This document shows positions 30,248 to 42,997 of a stretch of DNA of 64,000 nt, piece after piece. The translations under genes were made by a program, and so were the position numbers. The DNA is from Bombus terrestris. Lineage: Eukaryota; Arthropoda; Insecta; Hymenoptera; Apidae. Below the pieces are notes generated by a model. That model ran no database searches. It had not been told where the DNA came from and saw nothing but the letters and a program-made list of their open reading frames with translations. Positions within the stretch are counted from its first letter, which is position 1; the number at the start of each line of letters is the position of its first letter. Where the stretch lies: positions 25,408,501 through 25,472,500 of the forward strand of contig NC_063275.1 of NCBI RefSeq assembly GCF_910591885.1, written 5' to 3'.

Positions 30248-30663
30248 CGTAGAATGCGTGCGTTTTAGGCTTAATTAATCGTAAGATAGATACATATGTT
30301 AAGTGCATTGTGAGCTCATTCTGTACAACGATACTTATCCATCTTGGAACGAAAAATTGTACCCGCGATTTGTCGGTTCGCGATCACTCAGTTCTTTCAA
30401 ACTGTCGCGTGGCGTACTCGCTCGCGCGTATCCCGGGTACGTGCGGGTCAACGTGCACTGGAAAACTCTTTGGATTCGTAAGGCGGCCCAAGCACACCTC
30501 AGTCTTGGTGACTGCTCGACGACTGCTCGACGTTCGCACCGAATCGCGGGAGTTGTCGTCGCGCCGCTGATGCTTGCGAATCTGTTGGGGATTCAGTCGT
30601 GGATCTGCACTCCTGTCCGATTGGTACTTCGGTACTCGGGCAGGGACCTGTAATTTCACGTCC

Positions 30664-30781
30664 TCCGTAATTCTGTTCGGGCCCGCGGGGGTGGGCCCCA
30701 CTGTTCAGTTGAGGCTTCTGCCTTCGTAATTCTGTTCAGCGGCCCCTCCCCGGGTTCCACATGTTCAGTTGGAGTGTGTTA
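30664..30781. repeat. 59-bp imperfect direct repeat within the unit
   Basis: Two copies starting CGTAATTCTGTTC (30666 and 30725), each with a GC-rich core (GGGCCCGCGGGGGTGGGCCC; GCGGCCCCTCCCCGGG) and then TGTTCAGTTG. Present in all units. The first core is itself partly self-complementary. Confidence 0.85.
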
Positions 30782-31219
30782 AGTTGCCGGCCTATGTGCT
30801 GGATCCACGGCTGGATCACCAGCGGATCACTGGCATCATCGGTCGGCGCCATCGACCGCGACTCGTATAAGTTTCGAACGGCGAAGCAGGAATCGAGTTA
30901 TGGTCAATACTTGGGCTTTCCGCTAATCCTTCCGGTTATCCGGTGCACCGGGGTACGTCGCATAAGTTCGTTAGTTCGTTCGTTAGCTTCATTTTCTTTC
31001 ATTCGTTCCAAGTTAGATAAATGTGTCTTTGATACCGAATGCTGCCAGTAGGGGTACCAATTATTGTACAATATTTGTACTGATCTATGTAATCGGTGTG
31101 TGGGAGATAGCTGTGGCGTTATGTATGCTTTGCTCCACGTTTGTAAAGATTCATGTAAGCGCTGCGTTGGAAATATGTGTTTCGCAGTTAGGGTACGAAA
31201 CAACTATTTCTTTACGCAG

Positions 31220-31306
31220 GCCCATGGTCAAGTGGAGTCGTAACTCGACATTCTGCCAATGGGTTGAATGTCGAGATGGATGTATAAAGTTAAATAACCC
31301 ATGGGC
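31220..31306. repeat. Nested inverted repeats within the unit
   Basis: Outer arms GCCCATGG (31220-31227) and CCATGGGC (31299-31306) enclose inner arms CTCGACATTC (31244-31253) and GAATGTCGAG (31266-31275). The pattern repeats in every unit. It could form a two-tier hairpin as RNA or a cruciform as DNA. Confidence 0.8.
31283..31289 (+). promoter_or_regulatory. TATA-like box in each satellite unit
   Basis: TATAAAG lies in GATGTATAAAG and is kept in both major variants of the following sequence (TTAAATAACCC and ATAAAGAAGCC). GCAGTCA follows at about 36 bp, slightly too far for a typical initiator. A pol II promoter is possible but unproven. Confidence 0.25.
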
Positions 31307-31350
31307 GGGTCTCTTGCGCAGTCACCTCCACGTAGTGAGACCTGGTAATT

Positions 31351-31403
31351 GGCATCGTTTTCCAAAAAATTAATCCGTTGATTAATCTTTGGAAAACGAT
31401 GCC
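31351..31403. repeat. Palindrome within the unit
   Basis: GGCATCGTTTTCCAAA-AATTAATC (31351-31375) pairs with GATTAATC-TTTGGAAAACGATGCC (31380-31403) around CGTT. Stem of about 24 bp with one extra base. Present in all units. In the ancestral-looking version (units 5, 8, 12 and the isolated unit) the loop side reads CAGTTGG or CAGTTGA. Confidence 0.9.
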
Positions 31404-31524
31404 AAGCTAAGAACTACGCACCAGTCCGGTTTGGATCTCCAAATGCCGCTAAAAGCATTTTGGATGATCTGGACTGGACTTCAACGTTGGACAACGTTGG
31501 ACATCGTTGGACATCGTTGGGCAC

Positions 31525-32801
31525 CGTAGAATGCGTGCGTTTTAGGCTTAATTAATCGTAAGATAGATACATATGTTAAGTGCATTGTGAGCTCATTCTG
31601 TACAACGATACTTATCCATCTTGGAACGAAAAATTGTACCCGCGATTTGTCGGTTCGCGATCACTCAGTTCTTTCAAACTGTCGCGTGGCGTACTCGCTC
31701 GCGCGTATCCCGGGTACGTGCGGGTCAACGTGCACTGGAAAACTCTTTGGATTCGTAAGGCGGCCCAAGCACACCTCAGTCTTGGTGACTGCTCGACGAC
31801 TGCTCGACGTTCGCACCGAATCGCGGGAGTTGTCGTCGCGCCGCTGATGCTTGCGAATCTGTTGGGGATTCAGTCGTGGATCTGCACTCCTGTCCGATTG
31901 GTACTTCGGTACACGGGCAGGGACCTGTAACTTCACGTCCTCCGTAATTCTGTTCGGGCCCGCGGGGGTGGGCCCCACTGTTCAGTTGAGGCTTCTGCCT
32001 TCGTAATTCTGTTCAGCGGCCCCTCCCCGGGTTCCACATGTTCAGTTGGAGTGTGTTAAGTTGCCAGCCTATGTGCTGGATCCACGGCTGGATCACCAGC
32101 GGATCACTGGCATCATCGGTCGGCGCCATCGACCGCGACTCGTATAAGTTTCGAACGGCGAAGCAGGAATCGAGTTATGGTCAATACTTGGGCTTTCCGC
32201 TAATCCTTCGGGTTATCCGGTGCACCGGGGTACGTCGCATAAGTTCGTTAGTTCGTTCGTTAGCTTCATTTTCTTTCATTCGTTCCAAGTTAGATAAATG
32301 TGTCTTTGATACCGAATGCTGCCAGTAGGGGTACCAATTATTGTACAATATTTGTACTGATCTATGTAATCGGTGTGTGGGAGATAGCTGTGGCGTTATG
32401 TATGCTTTGCTCCACGTTTGTAAAGATTCATGTAAGCGCTGCGTTGGAAATATGTGTTTCGCAGTTAGGGTACGAAACAACTATTTCTCTACGCAGGCCC
32501 ATGGTCAAGTAGAGTCGTAACTCGACATTCTGCCAATGGGTTGAATGTCGAGATGGATGTATAAAGTTAAATAACCCATGGGCGGGTCTCTTGCGCAGTC
32601 ACCTCCACGTAGTGAGACCTGGTAATTGGCATCGTTTTCCAAAAAATTAATCCGTTGATTAATCTTTGGAAAACGATGCCAAGCTAAGAACTACGCACCA
32701 GTCCGGTTTGGATCTCCAAATGCCGCTAAAAGCATTTTGGATGATCTGGACTGGACTTCAACGTTGGACAACGTTGGACATCGTTGGACATCGTTGGGCA
32801 C
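31525..32801. repeat. Satellite unit 3
   Basis: 1,277 bp. Markers ACACGGGCAGG, GTAACTTCAC, TTGCCAGCC and TTTCTCTACG, all shared with unit 4. Confidence 0.95.
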
Positions 32802-34078
32802 CGTAGAATGCGTGCGTTTTAGGCTTAATTAATCGTAAGATAGATACATATGTTAAGTGCATTGTGAGCTCATTCTGTACAACGATACTTATCCATCTTG
32901 GAACGAAAAATTGTACCCGCGATTTGTCGGTTCGCGATCACTCAGTTCTTTCAAACTGTCGCGTGGCGTACTCGCTCGCGCGTATCCCGGGTACGTGCGG
33001 GTCAACGTGCACTGGAAAACTCTTTGGATTCGTAAGGCGGCCCAAGCACACCTCAGTCTTGGTGACTGCTCGACGACTGCTCGACGTTCGCACCGAATCG
33101 CGGGAGTTGTCGTCGCGCCGCTGATGCTTGCGAATCTGTTGGGGATTCAGTCGTGGATCTGCACTCCTGTCCGATTGGTACTTCGGTACACGGGCAGGGA
33201 CCTGTAACTTCACGTCCTCCGTAATTCTGTTCGGGCCCGCGGGGGTGGGCCCCACTGTTCAGTTGAGGCTTCTGCCTTCGTAATTCTGTTCAGCGGCCCC
33301 TCCCCGGGTTCCACATGTTCAGTTGGAGTGTGTTAAGTTGCCAGCCTATGTGCTGGATCCACGGCTGGATCACCAGCGGATCACTGGCATCATCGGTCGG
33401 CGCCATCGACCGCGACTCGTATAAGTTTCGAACGGCGAAGCAGGAATCGAGTTATGGTCAATACTTGGGCTTTCCGCTAATCCTTCGGGTTATCCGGTGC
33501 ACCGGGGTACGTCGCATAAGTTCGTTAGTTCGTTCGTTAGCTTCATTTTCTTTCATTCGTTCCAAGTTAGATAAATGTGTCTTTGATACCGAATGCTGCC
33601 AGTAGGGGTACCAATTATTGTACAATATTTGTACTGATCTATGTAATCGGTGTGTGGGAGATAGCTGTGGCGTTATGTATGCTTTGCTCCACGTTTGTAA
33701 AGATTCATGTAAGCGCTGCGTTGGAAATATGTGTTTCGCAGTTAGGGTACGAAACAACTATTTCTCTACGCAGGCCCATGGTCAAGTAGAGTCGTAACTC
33801 GACATTCTGCCAATGGGTTGAATGTCGAGATGGATGTATAAAGTTAAATAACCCATGGGCGGGTCTCTTGCGCAGTCACCTCCACGTAGTGAGACCTGGT
33901 AATTGGCATCGTTTTCCAAAAAATTAATCCGTTGATTAATCTTTGGAAAACGATGCCAAGCTAAGAACTACGCACCAGTCCGGTTTGGATCTCCAAATGC
34001 CGCTAAAAGCATTTTGGATGATCTGGACTGGACTTCAACGTTGGACAACGTTGGACATCGTTGGACATCGTTGGGCAC
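32802..34078. repeat. Satellite unit 4
   Basis: 1,277 bp. Shares every marker noted for unit 3, so units 3 and 4 look like a very recent tandem duplication. Confidence 0.95.
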
Positions 34079-35355
34079 CGTAGAATGCGTGCGTTTTAGG
34101 CTTAATTAATCGTAAGATAGATACATATGTTAAGTGCATTGTGAGCTCATTCTGTACAACGATACTTATCCATCTTGGAACGAAAAATTGTACCCGCGAT
34201 TTGTCGGTTCGCGATCACTCAGTTCTTTCAAACTGTCGCGTGGCGTACTCGCTCGCGCGTATCCCGGGTACGTGCTGGTCAACGTGCACTGGAAAACTCT
34301 TTGGATTCGTAAGGCGGCCCAAGCACACCTCAGTCTTGGTGACTGCTCGACGACTGCTCGACGTTCGCACCGAATCGCGGGAGTTGTCGTCGCGCCGCTG
34401 ATGCTTGCGAATCTGTTGGGGATTCAGTCGTGGATCTGCACTCCTGTCCGATTGGTACTTCGGTACACGGGCAGGGACCTGTAACTTCACGTCCTCCGTA
34501 ATTCTGTTCGGGCCCGCGGGGGTGGGCCCCACTGTTCAGTTGAGGCTTCTGCCTTCGTAATTCTGTTCAGCGGCCCCTCCCCGGGTTCCACATGTTCAGT
34601 TGGAGTGTGTTAAGTTGCCGGCCTATGTGCTGGATCCACGGCTGGATCACCAGCGGATCACTGGCATCATCGGTCGGCGCCATCGACCGCGACTCGTATA
34701 AGTTTCGAACGGCGAAGCAGGAATCGAGTTATGGTCAATACTTGGGCTTTCCGCTAATCCTTCGGGTTATCCGGTGCACCGGGGTACGTCGCATAAGTTC
34801 GTTAGTTCGTTCGTTAGCTTCATTTTCTTTCATTCGTTCCAAGTTAGATAAATGTGTCTTTGATACCGAATGCTGCCAGTAGGGGTACCAATTATTGTAC
34901 AATATTTGTACTGATCTATGTAATCGGTGTGTGGGAGATAGCTGTGGCGTTATGTATGCTTTGCTCCACGTTTGTAAAGATTCATGTAAGCGCTGCGTTG
35001 GAAATATGTGTTTCGCAGTTAGGGTACGAAACAACTATTTCTTTACGCAGGCCCATGGTCAAGTAGAGTCGTAACTCGACATTCTGCCAATGGGTTGAAT
35101 GTCGAGATGGATGTATAAAGATAAAGAAGCCATGGGCGGGTCTCTTGCGTAGTCACCTCCGCGTGGTGAGACCTGGTAATTGGCATCGTTTTCCAAAAAA
35201 TTAATCAGTTGGTTAATCTTTGGAAAACGATACCAAGCTAAGAACTACGCAGCAGTCCGGTTTGGATCTCCAAATGCCGCTAAAAGCATTTTGGATGATC
35301 TGGACTGGACTTCAACGTTGGACAACGTTGGACATCGTTGGACATCGTTGGACAC
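34079..35355. repeat. Satellite unit 5
   Basis: 1,277 bp. ACACGGGCAGG, GTGCTGG, GATAAAGAAGCC and the palindrome variant CAGTTGGTTAATC. The last two are shared with units 8 and 12. Confidence 0.95.
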
Positions 35356-36632
35356 CGTAGAATGCGTGCGTTTTAGGCTTAATTAATCGTAAGATAGATA
35401 CATATGTTAAGTGCATTGTGAGCTCATTCTGTACAATGATACTTATCCATCTTGGAACGAAAAATTGTACCCGCGATTTGTCGGTTCGCGATCACTCAGT
35501 TCTTTCAAACTGTCGCGTGGCGTACTCGCTCGCGCGTATCCCGGGTACGTGCGGGTCAACGTGCACTGGAAAACTCTTTGGATTCGTAAGGCGGCCCAAG
35601 CACACCTCAGTCTTGGTGACTGCTCGACGACTGCTCGACGTTCGCACCGAATCGCGGGAGTTGTCGTCGCGCCGCTGATGCTTGCGAATCTGTTGGGGAT
35701 TCAGTCGTGGATCTGCACTCCTGTCCGATTGGTACTTCGGTACTCGGGCAGGGACCTGTAATTTCACGTCCTCCGTAATTCTGTTCGGGCCCGCGGGGGT
35801 GGGCCCCACTGTTCAGTTGAGGCTTCTGCCTTCGTAATTCTGTTCAGCGGCCCCTCTCCGGGTTCCACATGTTCAGTTGGAGTGTGTTAAGTTGCCGGCC
35901 TATGTGCTGGATCCACGGCTGGATCACCAGCGGATCACTGGCATCATCGGTCGGCGCCATCGACCGCGACTCGTATAAGTTTCGAACGGCGAAGCAGGAA
36001 TCGAGTTATGGTCAATACTTGGGCTTTCCGCTAATCCTTCGGGTTATCCGGTGCACCGGGGTACGTCGCATAAGTTCGTTAGTTCGTTCGTTAGCTTCAT
36101 TTTCTTTCATTCGTTCCAAGTTATATAAATGTGTCTTTGATACCGAATGCTGCCAGTAGGGGTACCAATTATTGTACAATATTTGTACTGATCTATGTAA
36201 TCGGTGTGTGGGAGATAGCTGTGGCGTTATGTATGCTTTGCTCCACGTTTGGAAAGATTCATGTAAGCGCTGCGTTGGAAATATGTGTTTCGCAGTTAGG
36301 GTACGAAACAACTATTTCTGTACGCAGGCCCATGGTCAAGTAGAGTCGTAACTCGACATTCTGCCAATGGGTTGAATGTCGAGATGGATGTATAAAGTTA
36401 AATAACCCATGGGCGGGTCTCTTGCGCAGTCACCTCCACGTAGTGAGACCTGGTAATTGGCATCGTTTTCCAAAAAATTAATCCGTTGATTAATCTTTGG
36501 AAAACGATGCCAAGCTAAGAACTACGCACCAGTCCGGTTTGGATATCCAAATGCCGCTAAAAGCATTTTGGATGATCTGGACTGGACTTCAACGTTGGAC
36601 AACGTTGGACATCGTTGGACATCGTTGGGCAC
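35356..36632. repeat. Satellite unit 6
   Basis: 1,277 bp. CTCTCCGGG, TTATATAAATG, TTTGGAAAG, TTCTGTACGC and GGATATCC, a marker set otherwise found in unit 13. Confidence 0.95.
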
Positions 36633-37909
36633 CGTAGAATGCGTGCGTTTTAGGCTTAATTAATCGTAAGATAGATACATATGTTAAGTGCATTGTGAGC
36701 TCATTCTGTACAACGATACTTATCCATCTTGGAACGAAAAATTGTACCCGCGATTTGTCGGTTCGCGATCACTCAGTTCTTTCAAACTGTCGCGTGGCGT
36801 ACTCGCTCGCGCGTATCCCGGGTACGTGCGGGTCAACGTGCACTGGAAAACTCTTTGGATTCGTAAGGCGGCCCAAGCACACCTCAGTCTTGGTGACTGC
36901 TCGACGACTGCTCGACGTTCGCACCGAATCGCGGGAGTTGTCGTCGCGCCGCTGATGCTTGCGAATCTGTTGGGGATTCAGTCGTGGATCTGCACTCCTG
37001 TCCGATTGGTACTTCGGTACACGGGCAGGGACCTGTAACTTCACGTCCTCCGTAATTCTGTTCGGGCCCGCGGGGGTGGGCCCCACTGTTCAGTTGAGGC
37101 TTCTGCCTTCGTAATTCTGTTCAGCGGCCCCTCCCCGGGTTCCACATGTTCAGTTGGAGTGTGTTAAGTTGCCGGCCTATGTGCTGGATCCACGGCTGGA
37201 TCACCAGCGGATCACTGGCATCATCGGTCGGCGCCATCGACCGCGACTCGTATAAGTTTCGAACGGCGAAGCAGGAATCGAGTTATGGTCAATACTTGGG
37301 CTTTCCGCTAATCCTTCGGGTTATCCGGTGCACCGGGGTACGTCGCATAAGTTCGTTAGTTCGTTCGTTAGCTTCATTTTCTTTCATTCGTTCCAAGTTA
37401 GATAAATGTGTCTTTGATACCGAATGCTGCCAGTAGGGGTACCAATTATTGTACAATATTTGTACTGATCTATGTAATCGGTGTGTGGGAGATAGCTGTG
37501 GCGTTATGTATGCTTTGCTCCACGTTTGTAAAGATTCATGTAAGCGCTGCGTTGGAAATATGTGTTTCGCAGTTAGGGTACGAAACAACTATTTCTGTAC
37601 GCAGGCCCATGGTCAAGTAGAGTCGTAACTCGACATTCTGCCAATGGGTTGAATGTCGAGATGGATGTATAAAGTTAAATAACCCATGGGCGGGTCTCTT
37701 GCGCAGTCACCTCCACGTAGTGAGACCTGGTAATTGGCATCGTTTTCCAAAAAATTAATCCGTTGATTAATCTTTGGAAAACGATGCCAAGCTAAGAACT
37801 ACGCACCAGTCCGGTTTGGATATCCAAATGCCGCTAAAAGCATTTTGGATGATCTGGACTGGACTTCAACGTTGGACAACGTTGGACATCGTTGGACATC
37901 GTTGGGCAC
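36633..37909. repeat. Satellite unit 7
   Basis: 1,277 bp. Combines ACACGGGCAGG (units 3-5) with TTCTGTACGC and GGATATCC (unit 6), a mosaic. Confidence 0.95.
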
Positions 37910-39186
37910 CGTAGAATGCGTGCGTTTTAGGCTTAATTAATCGTAAGATAGATACATATGTTAAGTGCATTGTGAGCTCATTCTGTACAACGATACTTAT
38001 CCATCTTGGAACGAAAAATTGTACCCGCGATTTGTCGGTTCGCGATCACTCAGTTCTTTCAAACTGTCGCGTGGCGTACTCGCTCGCGCGTATCCCGGGT
38101 ACGTGCGGGTCAACGTGCACTGGAAAACTCTTTGGATTCGTAAGGCGGCCCAAGCACACCTCAGTCTTGGTGACTGCTCGACGACTGCTCGACGTTCGCA
38201 CCGAATCGCGGGAGTTGTCGTCGCGCCGCTGATGCTTGCGAATCTGTTGGGGATTCAGTCGTGGATCTGCACTCCTGTCCGATTGGTACTTCGGTACACG
38301 GGCAGGGACCTGTAACTTCACGTCCTCCGTAATTCTGTTCGGGCCCGCGGGGGTGGGCCCCACTGTTCAGTTGAGGCTTCTGCCTTCGTAATTCTGTTCA
38401 GCGGCCCCTCCCCGGGTTCCACATGTTCAGTTGGAGTGTGTTAAGTTGCCGGCCTATGTGCTGGATCCACGGCTGGATCACCAGCGGATCACTGGCATCA
38501 TCGGTCGGCGCCATCGACCGCGACTCGTATAAGTTTCGAACGGCGAAGCAGGAATCGAGTTATGGTCAATACTTGGGCTTTCCGCTAATCCTTCGGGTTA
38601 TCCGGTGCACCGGGGTACGTCGCATAAGTTCGTTAGTTCGTTCGTTAGCTTCATTTTCTTTCATTCGTTCCAAGTTAGATAAATGTGTCTTTGATACCGA
38701 ATGCTGCCAGTAGGGGTACCAATTATTGTACAATATTTGTACTGATCTATGTAATCGGTGTGTGGGAGATAGCTGTGGCGTTATGTATGCTTTGCTCCAC
38801 GTTTGTAAAGATTCATGTAAGCGCTGCGTTGGAAATATGTGTTTCGCAGTTAGGGTACGAAACAACTATTTCTTTACGCAGGCCCATGGTCAAGTAGAGT
38901 CGTAACTCGACATTCTGCCAATGGGTTGAATGTCGAGATGGATGTATAAAGATAAAGAAGCCATGGGCGGGTCTCTTGCGTAGTCACCTCCGCGTGGTGA
39001 GACCTGGTAATTGGCATCGTTTTCCAAAAAATTAATCAGTTGGTTAATCTTTGGAAAACGATACCAAGCTAAGAACTACGCAGCAGTCCGGTTTGGATCT
39101 CCAAATGCCGCTAAAAGCATTTTGGATGATCTGGACTGGACTTCAACGTTGGACAACGTTGGACATCGTTGGACATCGTTGGACAC
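37910..39186. repeat. Satellite unit 8
   Basis: 1,277 bp. ACACGGGCAGG, GATAAAGAAGCC and CAGTTGGTTAATC. Like unit 5, three units away. Confidence 0.95.
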
Positions 39187-40463
39187 CGTAGAATGCGTGC
39201 GTTTTAGGCTTAATTAATCGTAAGATAGATACATATGTTAAGTGCATTGTGAGCTCATTCTGTACAACGATACTTATCCATCTTGGAACGAAAAATTGTA
39301 CCCGCGATTTGTCGGTTCGCGATCACTCAGTTCTTTCAAACTGTCGCGTGGCGTACTCGCTCGCGCGTATCCCGGGTACGTGCGGGTCAACGTGCACTGG
39401 AAAACTCTTTGGATTCGTAAGGCGGCCCAAGCACACCTCAGTCTTGGTGACTGCTCGACGACTGCTCGACGTTCGCACCGAATCGCGGGAGTTGTCGTCG
39501 CGCCGCTGATGCTTGCGAATCTGTTGGGGATTCAGTCGTGGATCTGCACTCCTGTCCGATTGGTACTACGGTACTCGGGCAGGGACCTGTAATTTCACGT
39601 CCTCCGTAATTCTGTTCGGGCCCGCGGGGGTGGGCCCCACTGTTCAGTTGAGGCTTCTGCCTTCGTAATTCTGTTCAGCGGCCCCTCCCCGGGTTCCACA
39701 TGTTCAGTTGGAGTGTGTTAATTTGCCGGCCTATGTGCTGGATCCACGGCTGGATCACCAGCGGATCACTGGCATCATCGGTCGGCGCCATCGACCGCGA
39801 CTCGTATAAGTTTCGAACGGCGAAGCAGGAATCGAGTTATGTTCAATACTTGGGCTTTCCGCTAATCCTTCGGGTTATCCGGTGCACCGGGGTACGTCGC
39901 ATAAGTTCGTTAGTTCGTTCGTTAGCTTCATTTTCTTTCATTCGTTCCAAGTTAGATAAATGTGTCTTTGATACCGAATGCTGCCAGTAGGGGTACCAAT
40001 TATTGTACAATATTTGTACTGATCTATGTAATCGGTGTGTGGGAGATAGCTGTGGCGTTATGTATGCTTTGCTCCACGTTTGTAAAGATTCATGTAAGCG
40101 CTGCGTTGGAAATATGTGTTTCGCAGTTAGGGTACGAAACAACTATTTCTGTACGCAGGCCCATGGTCAAGTAGAGTCGTAACTCGACATTCTGCCAATG
40201 GGTTGAATGTCGAGATGGATGTATAAAGTGAAATAACCCATGGGCGGGTCTCTTGCGCAGTCACCACCACGTAGTGAGACCTGGTAATTGGCATCGTTTT
40301 CCAAAAATTTAATCCGTTGATTAATCTTTGGAAAACGATGCCAAGCTAAGAACTACGCACCAGTCCGGTTTGGATCTCCAAATGCCGCTAAAAGCATTTT
40401 GGATGATCTGGACTGGACTTCAACGTTGGTCAACGTTGGACATCGTTGGACATCGTTGGACAC
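39187..40463. repeat. Satellite unit 9
   Basis: 1,277 bp. TACTACGGTAC, GTTAATTTGCC and TATGTTCAATAC, shared with unit 14. Also CACCACCACG, and the GTTGGTCAACG change in a 10-bp motif. Confidence 0.95.
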
Positions 40464-41740
40464 CGTAGAATGCGTGCGTTTTAGGCTTAATTAATCGTAA
40501 GATAGATACATATGTTAAGTGCATTGTTAGCTCATTCTGTACAACGATACTTATCCATCTTGGAACGAAAAATTGTACCCGCGATTTGTCGGTTCGCGAT
40601 CACTCAGTTCTTTCAAACTGTCGCGTGGCGTACTCGCTCGCGCGTATCCCGGGTACGTGCGGGTCAACGTGCACTGGAAAACTCTTTGGATTCGTAAGGC
40701 GGCCCAAGCACACCTCAGTCTTGGTGACTGCTCGACGACTGCTCGACGTTCGCACCGAATCGCGGGAGTTGTCGTCGCGCCGCTGATGCTTGCGAATCTG
40801 TTGGGGATTCAGTCGTGGATCTGCACTCCTGTCCGATTGGTACTTCGGTACTCGGGCAGGGACCTGTAATTTCACGTCCTCCGTAATTCTGTTCGGGCCC
40901 GCGGGGGTGGGCCCCACTGTTCAGTTGAGGCTTCTGCCTTCGTAATTCTGTTCAGCGGCCCCTCCCCGGGTTCCACATGTTCAGTTGGAGTGTGTTAAGT
41001 TGCCGGCCTATGTGCTGGATCCACGGCTGGATCACCAGCGGATCACTGGCATCATCGGTCGGCGCCATCGACCGCGACTCGTATAAGTTTCGAACGGCGA
41101 AGCAGGAATCGAGTTATGGTCAATACTTGGGCTTTCCGCTAATCCTTCGGGTTATCCGGTGCACCGGGGTACGTCGCATAAGTTCGTTAGTTCGTTCGTT
41201 AGCTTCATTTTCTTTCATTCGTTCCAAGTTAGATAAATGTGTCTTTGATACCGAATGCTGCCAGTAGGGGTACCAATTATTGTACAATATTTGTACTGAT
41301 CTATGTAATCGGTGTGTGGGAGATAGCTGTGGCGTTATGTATGCTTTGCTCCACGTTTGTAAAGATTCATGTAAGCGCTGCGTTGGAAATATGTGTTTCG
41401 CAGTTAGGGTACGAAACAACTATTTCTTTACGCAGGCCCATGGTCAAGTAGAGTCGTAACTCGACATTCTGCCAATGGGTTGAATGTCGAGATGGATGTA
41501 TAAAGTTAAATAACCCATGGGCGGGTCTCTTGCGCAGTCACCTCCACGTAGTGAGACCTGGTAATTGGCATCGTTTTCCAAAAAATTAATCCGTTGATTA
41601 ATCTTTGGAAAACGATGCCAAGCTAAGAACTACGCACCAGTCCGGTTTGGATCTCCAAATGCCGCTAAAAGTATTTTGGATGATCTGGACAGGACTTCAA
41701 CGTTGGACAACGTTGGACATCGTTGGACATCGTTGGACAC
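40464..41740. repeat. Satellite unit 10
   Basis: 1,277 bp. GCATTGTTAGCTC destroys the usual open-frame start, and GGACAGGACT near the end is unique. Confidence 0.95.
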
Positions 41741-42997
41741 CGTAGAATGCGTGCGTTTTAGGCTTAATTAATCGTAAGATAGATACATATGTTAAGTGCA
41801 TTGTGAGCTCATTCTGTACAACGATACTTATCCATCTTGGAACGAAAAATTGTACCCGCGATTTGTCGGTTCGCGATCACTCAGTTCTTTCAAACTGTCG
41901 CGTGGCGTACTCGCTCGCGCGTATCCCGGGTACGTGCGGGTCAACGTGCACTGGAAAACTCTTTGGATTCGTAAGGCGGCCCAAGCACACCTCAGTCTTG
42001 GTGACTGCTCGACGACTGCTCGACGTTCGCACCGAATCGCGGGAGTTGTCGTCGCGCCGCTGATGCTTGCGAATCTGTTGGGGATTCAGTCGTGGATCTG
42101 CACTCCTGTCCGATTGGTACTTCGGTACTCGGGCAGGGACCTGTAATTTCACGTCCTCCGTAATTCTGTTCGGGCCCGCGGGGGTGGGCCCCACTGTTCA
42201 GTTGAGGCTTCTGCCTTCGTAATTCTGTTCAGCGGCCCCTCCCCGGGTTCCACATGTTCAGTTGGAGTGTGTTAAGTTGCCGGCCTATGTGCTGGATCCA
42301 CGGCTGGATCACCAGCGGATCACTGGCATCATCGGTCGGCGCCATCGACCGCGACTCGTATAAGTTTCGAACGGCGAAGCAGGAATCGAGTTATGGTCAA
42401 TACTTGGGCTTTCCGCTAATCCTTCGGGTTATCCGGTGCACCGGGGTACGTCGCATAAGTTCGTTAGTTCGTTCGTTAGCTTCATTTTCTTTCATTCGTT
42501 CCAAGTTAGATAAATGTGTCTTTGATACCGAATGCTGCCAGTAGGGGTACCAATTATTGTACAATATTTGTACTGATCTATGTAATCGGTGTGTGGGAGA
42601 TAGCTGTGGCGTTATGTATGCTTTGCTCCACGTTTGTAAAGATTCATGTAAGCGCTGCTTTGGAAATATGTGTTTCGCAGTTAGGGTACGAAACAACTAT
42701 TTCTTTACGCAGGCCCATGGTCAAGTAGAGTCGTAACTCGAAATTCTGCCAATGGGTTGAATGTCGAGATGGATGTATAAAGTTAAATAACCCATGGGCG
42801 GGTCTCTTGCGCAGTCACCTCCACGTAGTGAGACCTGGTAATTGGCATCGTTTTCCAAAAATTTAATCCGTTGATTAATCTTTGGAAAACGATGCCAAGC
42901 TAAGAACTACGCACCAGTCCGGTTTGGATCTCCAAATGCCGCTAAAAGCATTTTGGATGATCTGGACTGGACTTCAACGTTGGACAACGTTGGACAC
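41741..42997. repeat. Satellite unit 11 (short)
   Basis: 1,257 bp, two 10-bp motifs fewer at the end. CTCGAAATTC breaks the inner inverted repeat, and AAAAATTTAATCC is shared with unit 9. Confidence 0.95.

Larger units (their letters stand above)
30248..31524. repeat. Satellite unit 2 (reference unit here)
   Basis: 1,277 bp. Carries CTTCCGGTTATCC and AGTGGAGTCG, and closes with the GTTGGGCACC variant also found at the ends of units 3, 4, 6 and 7. Confidence 0.95.
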
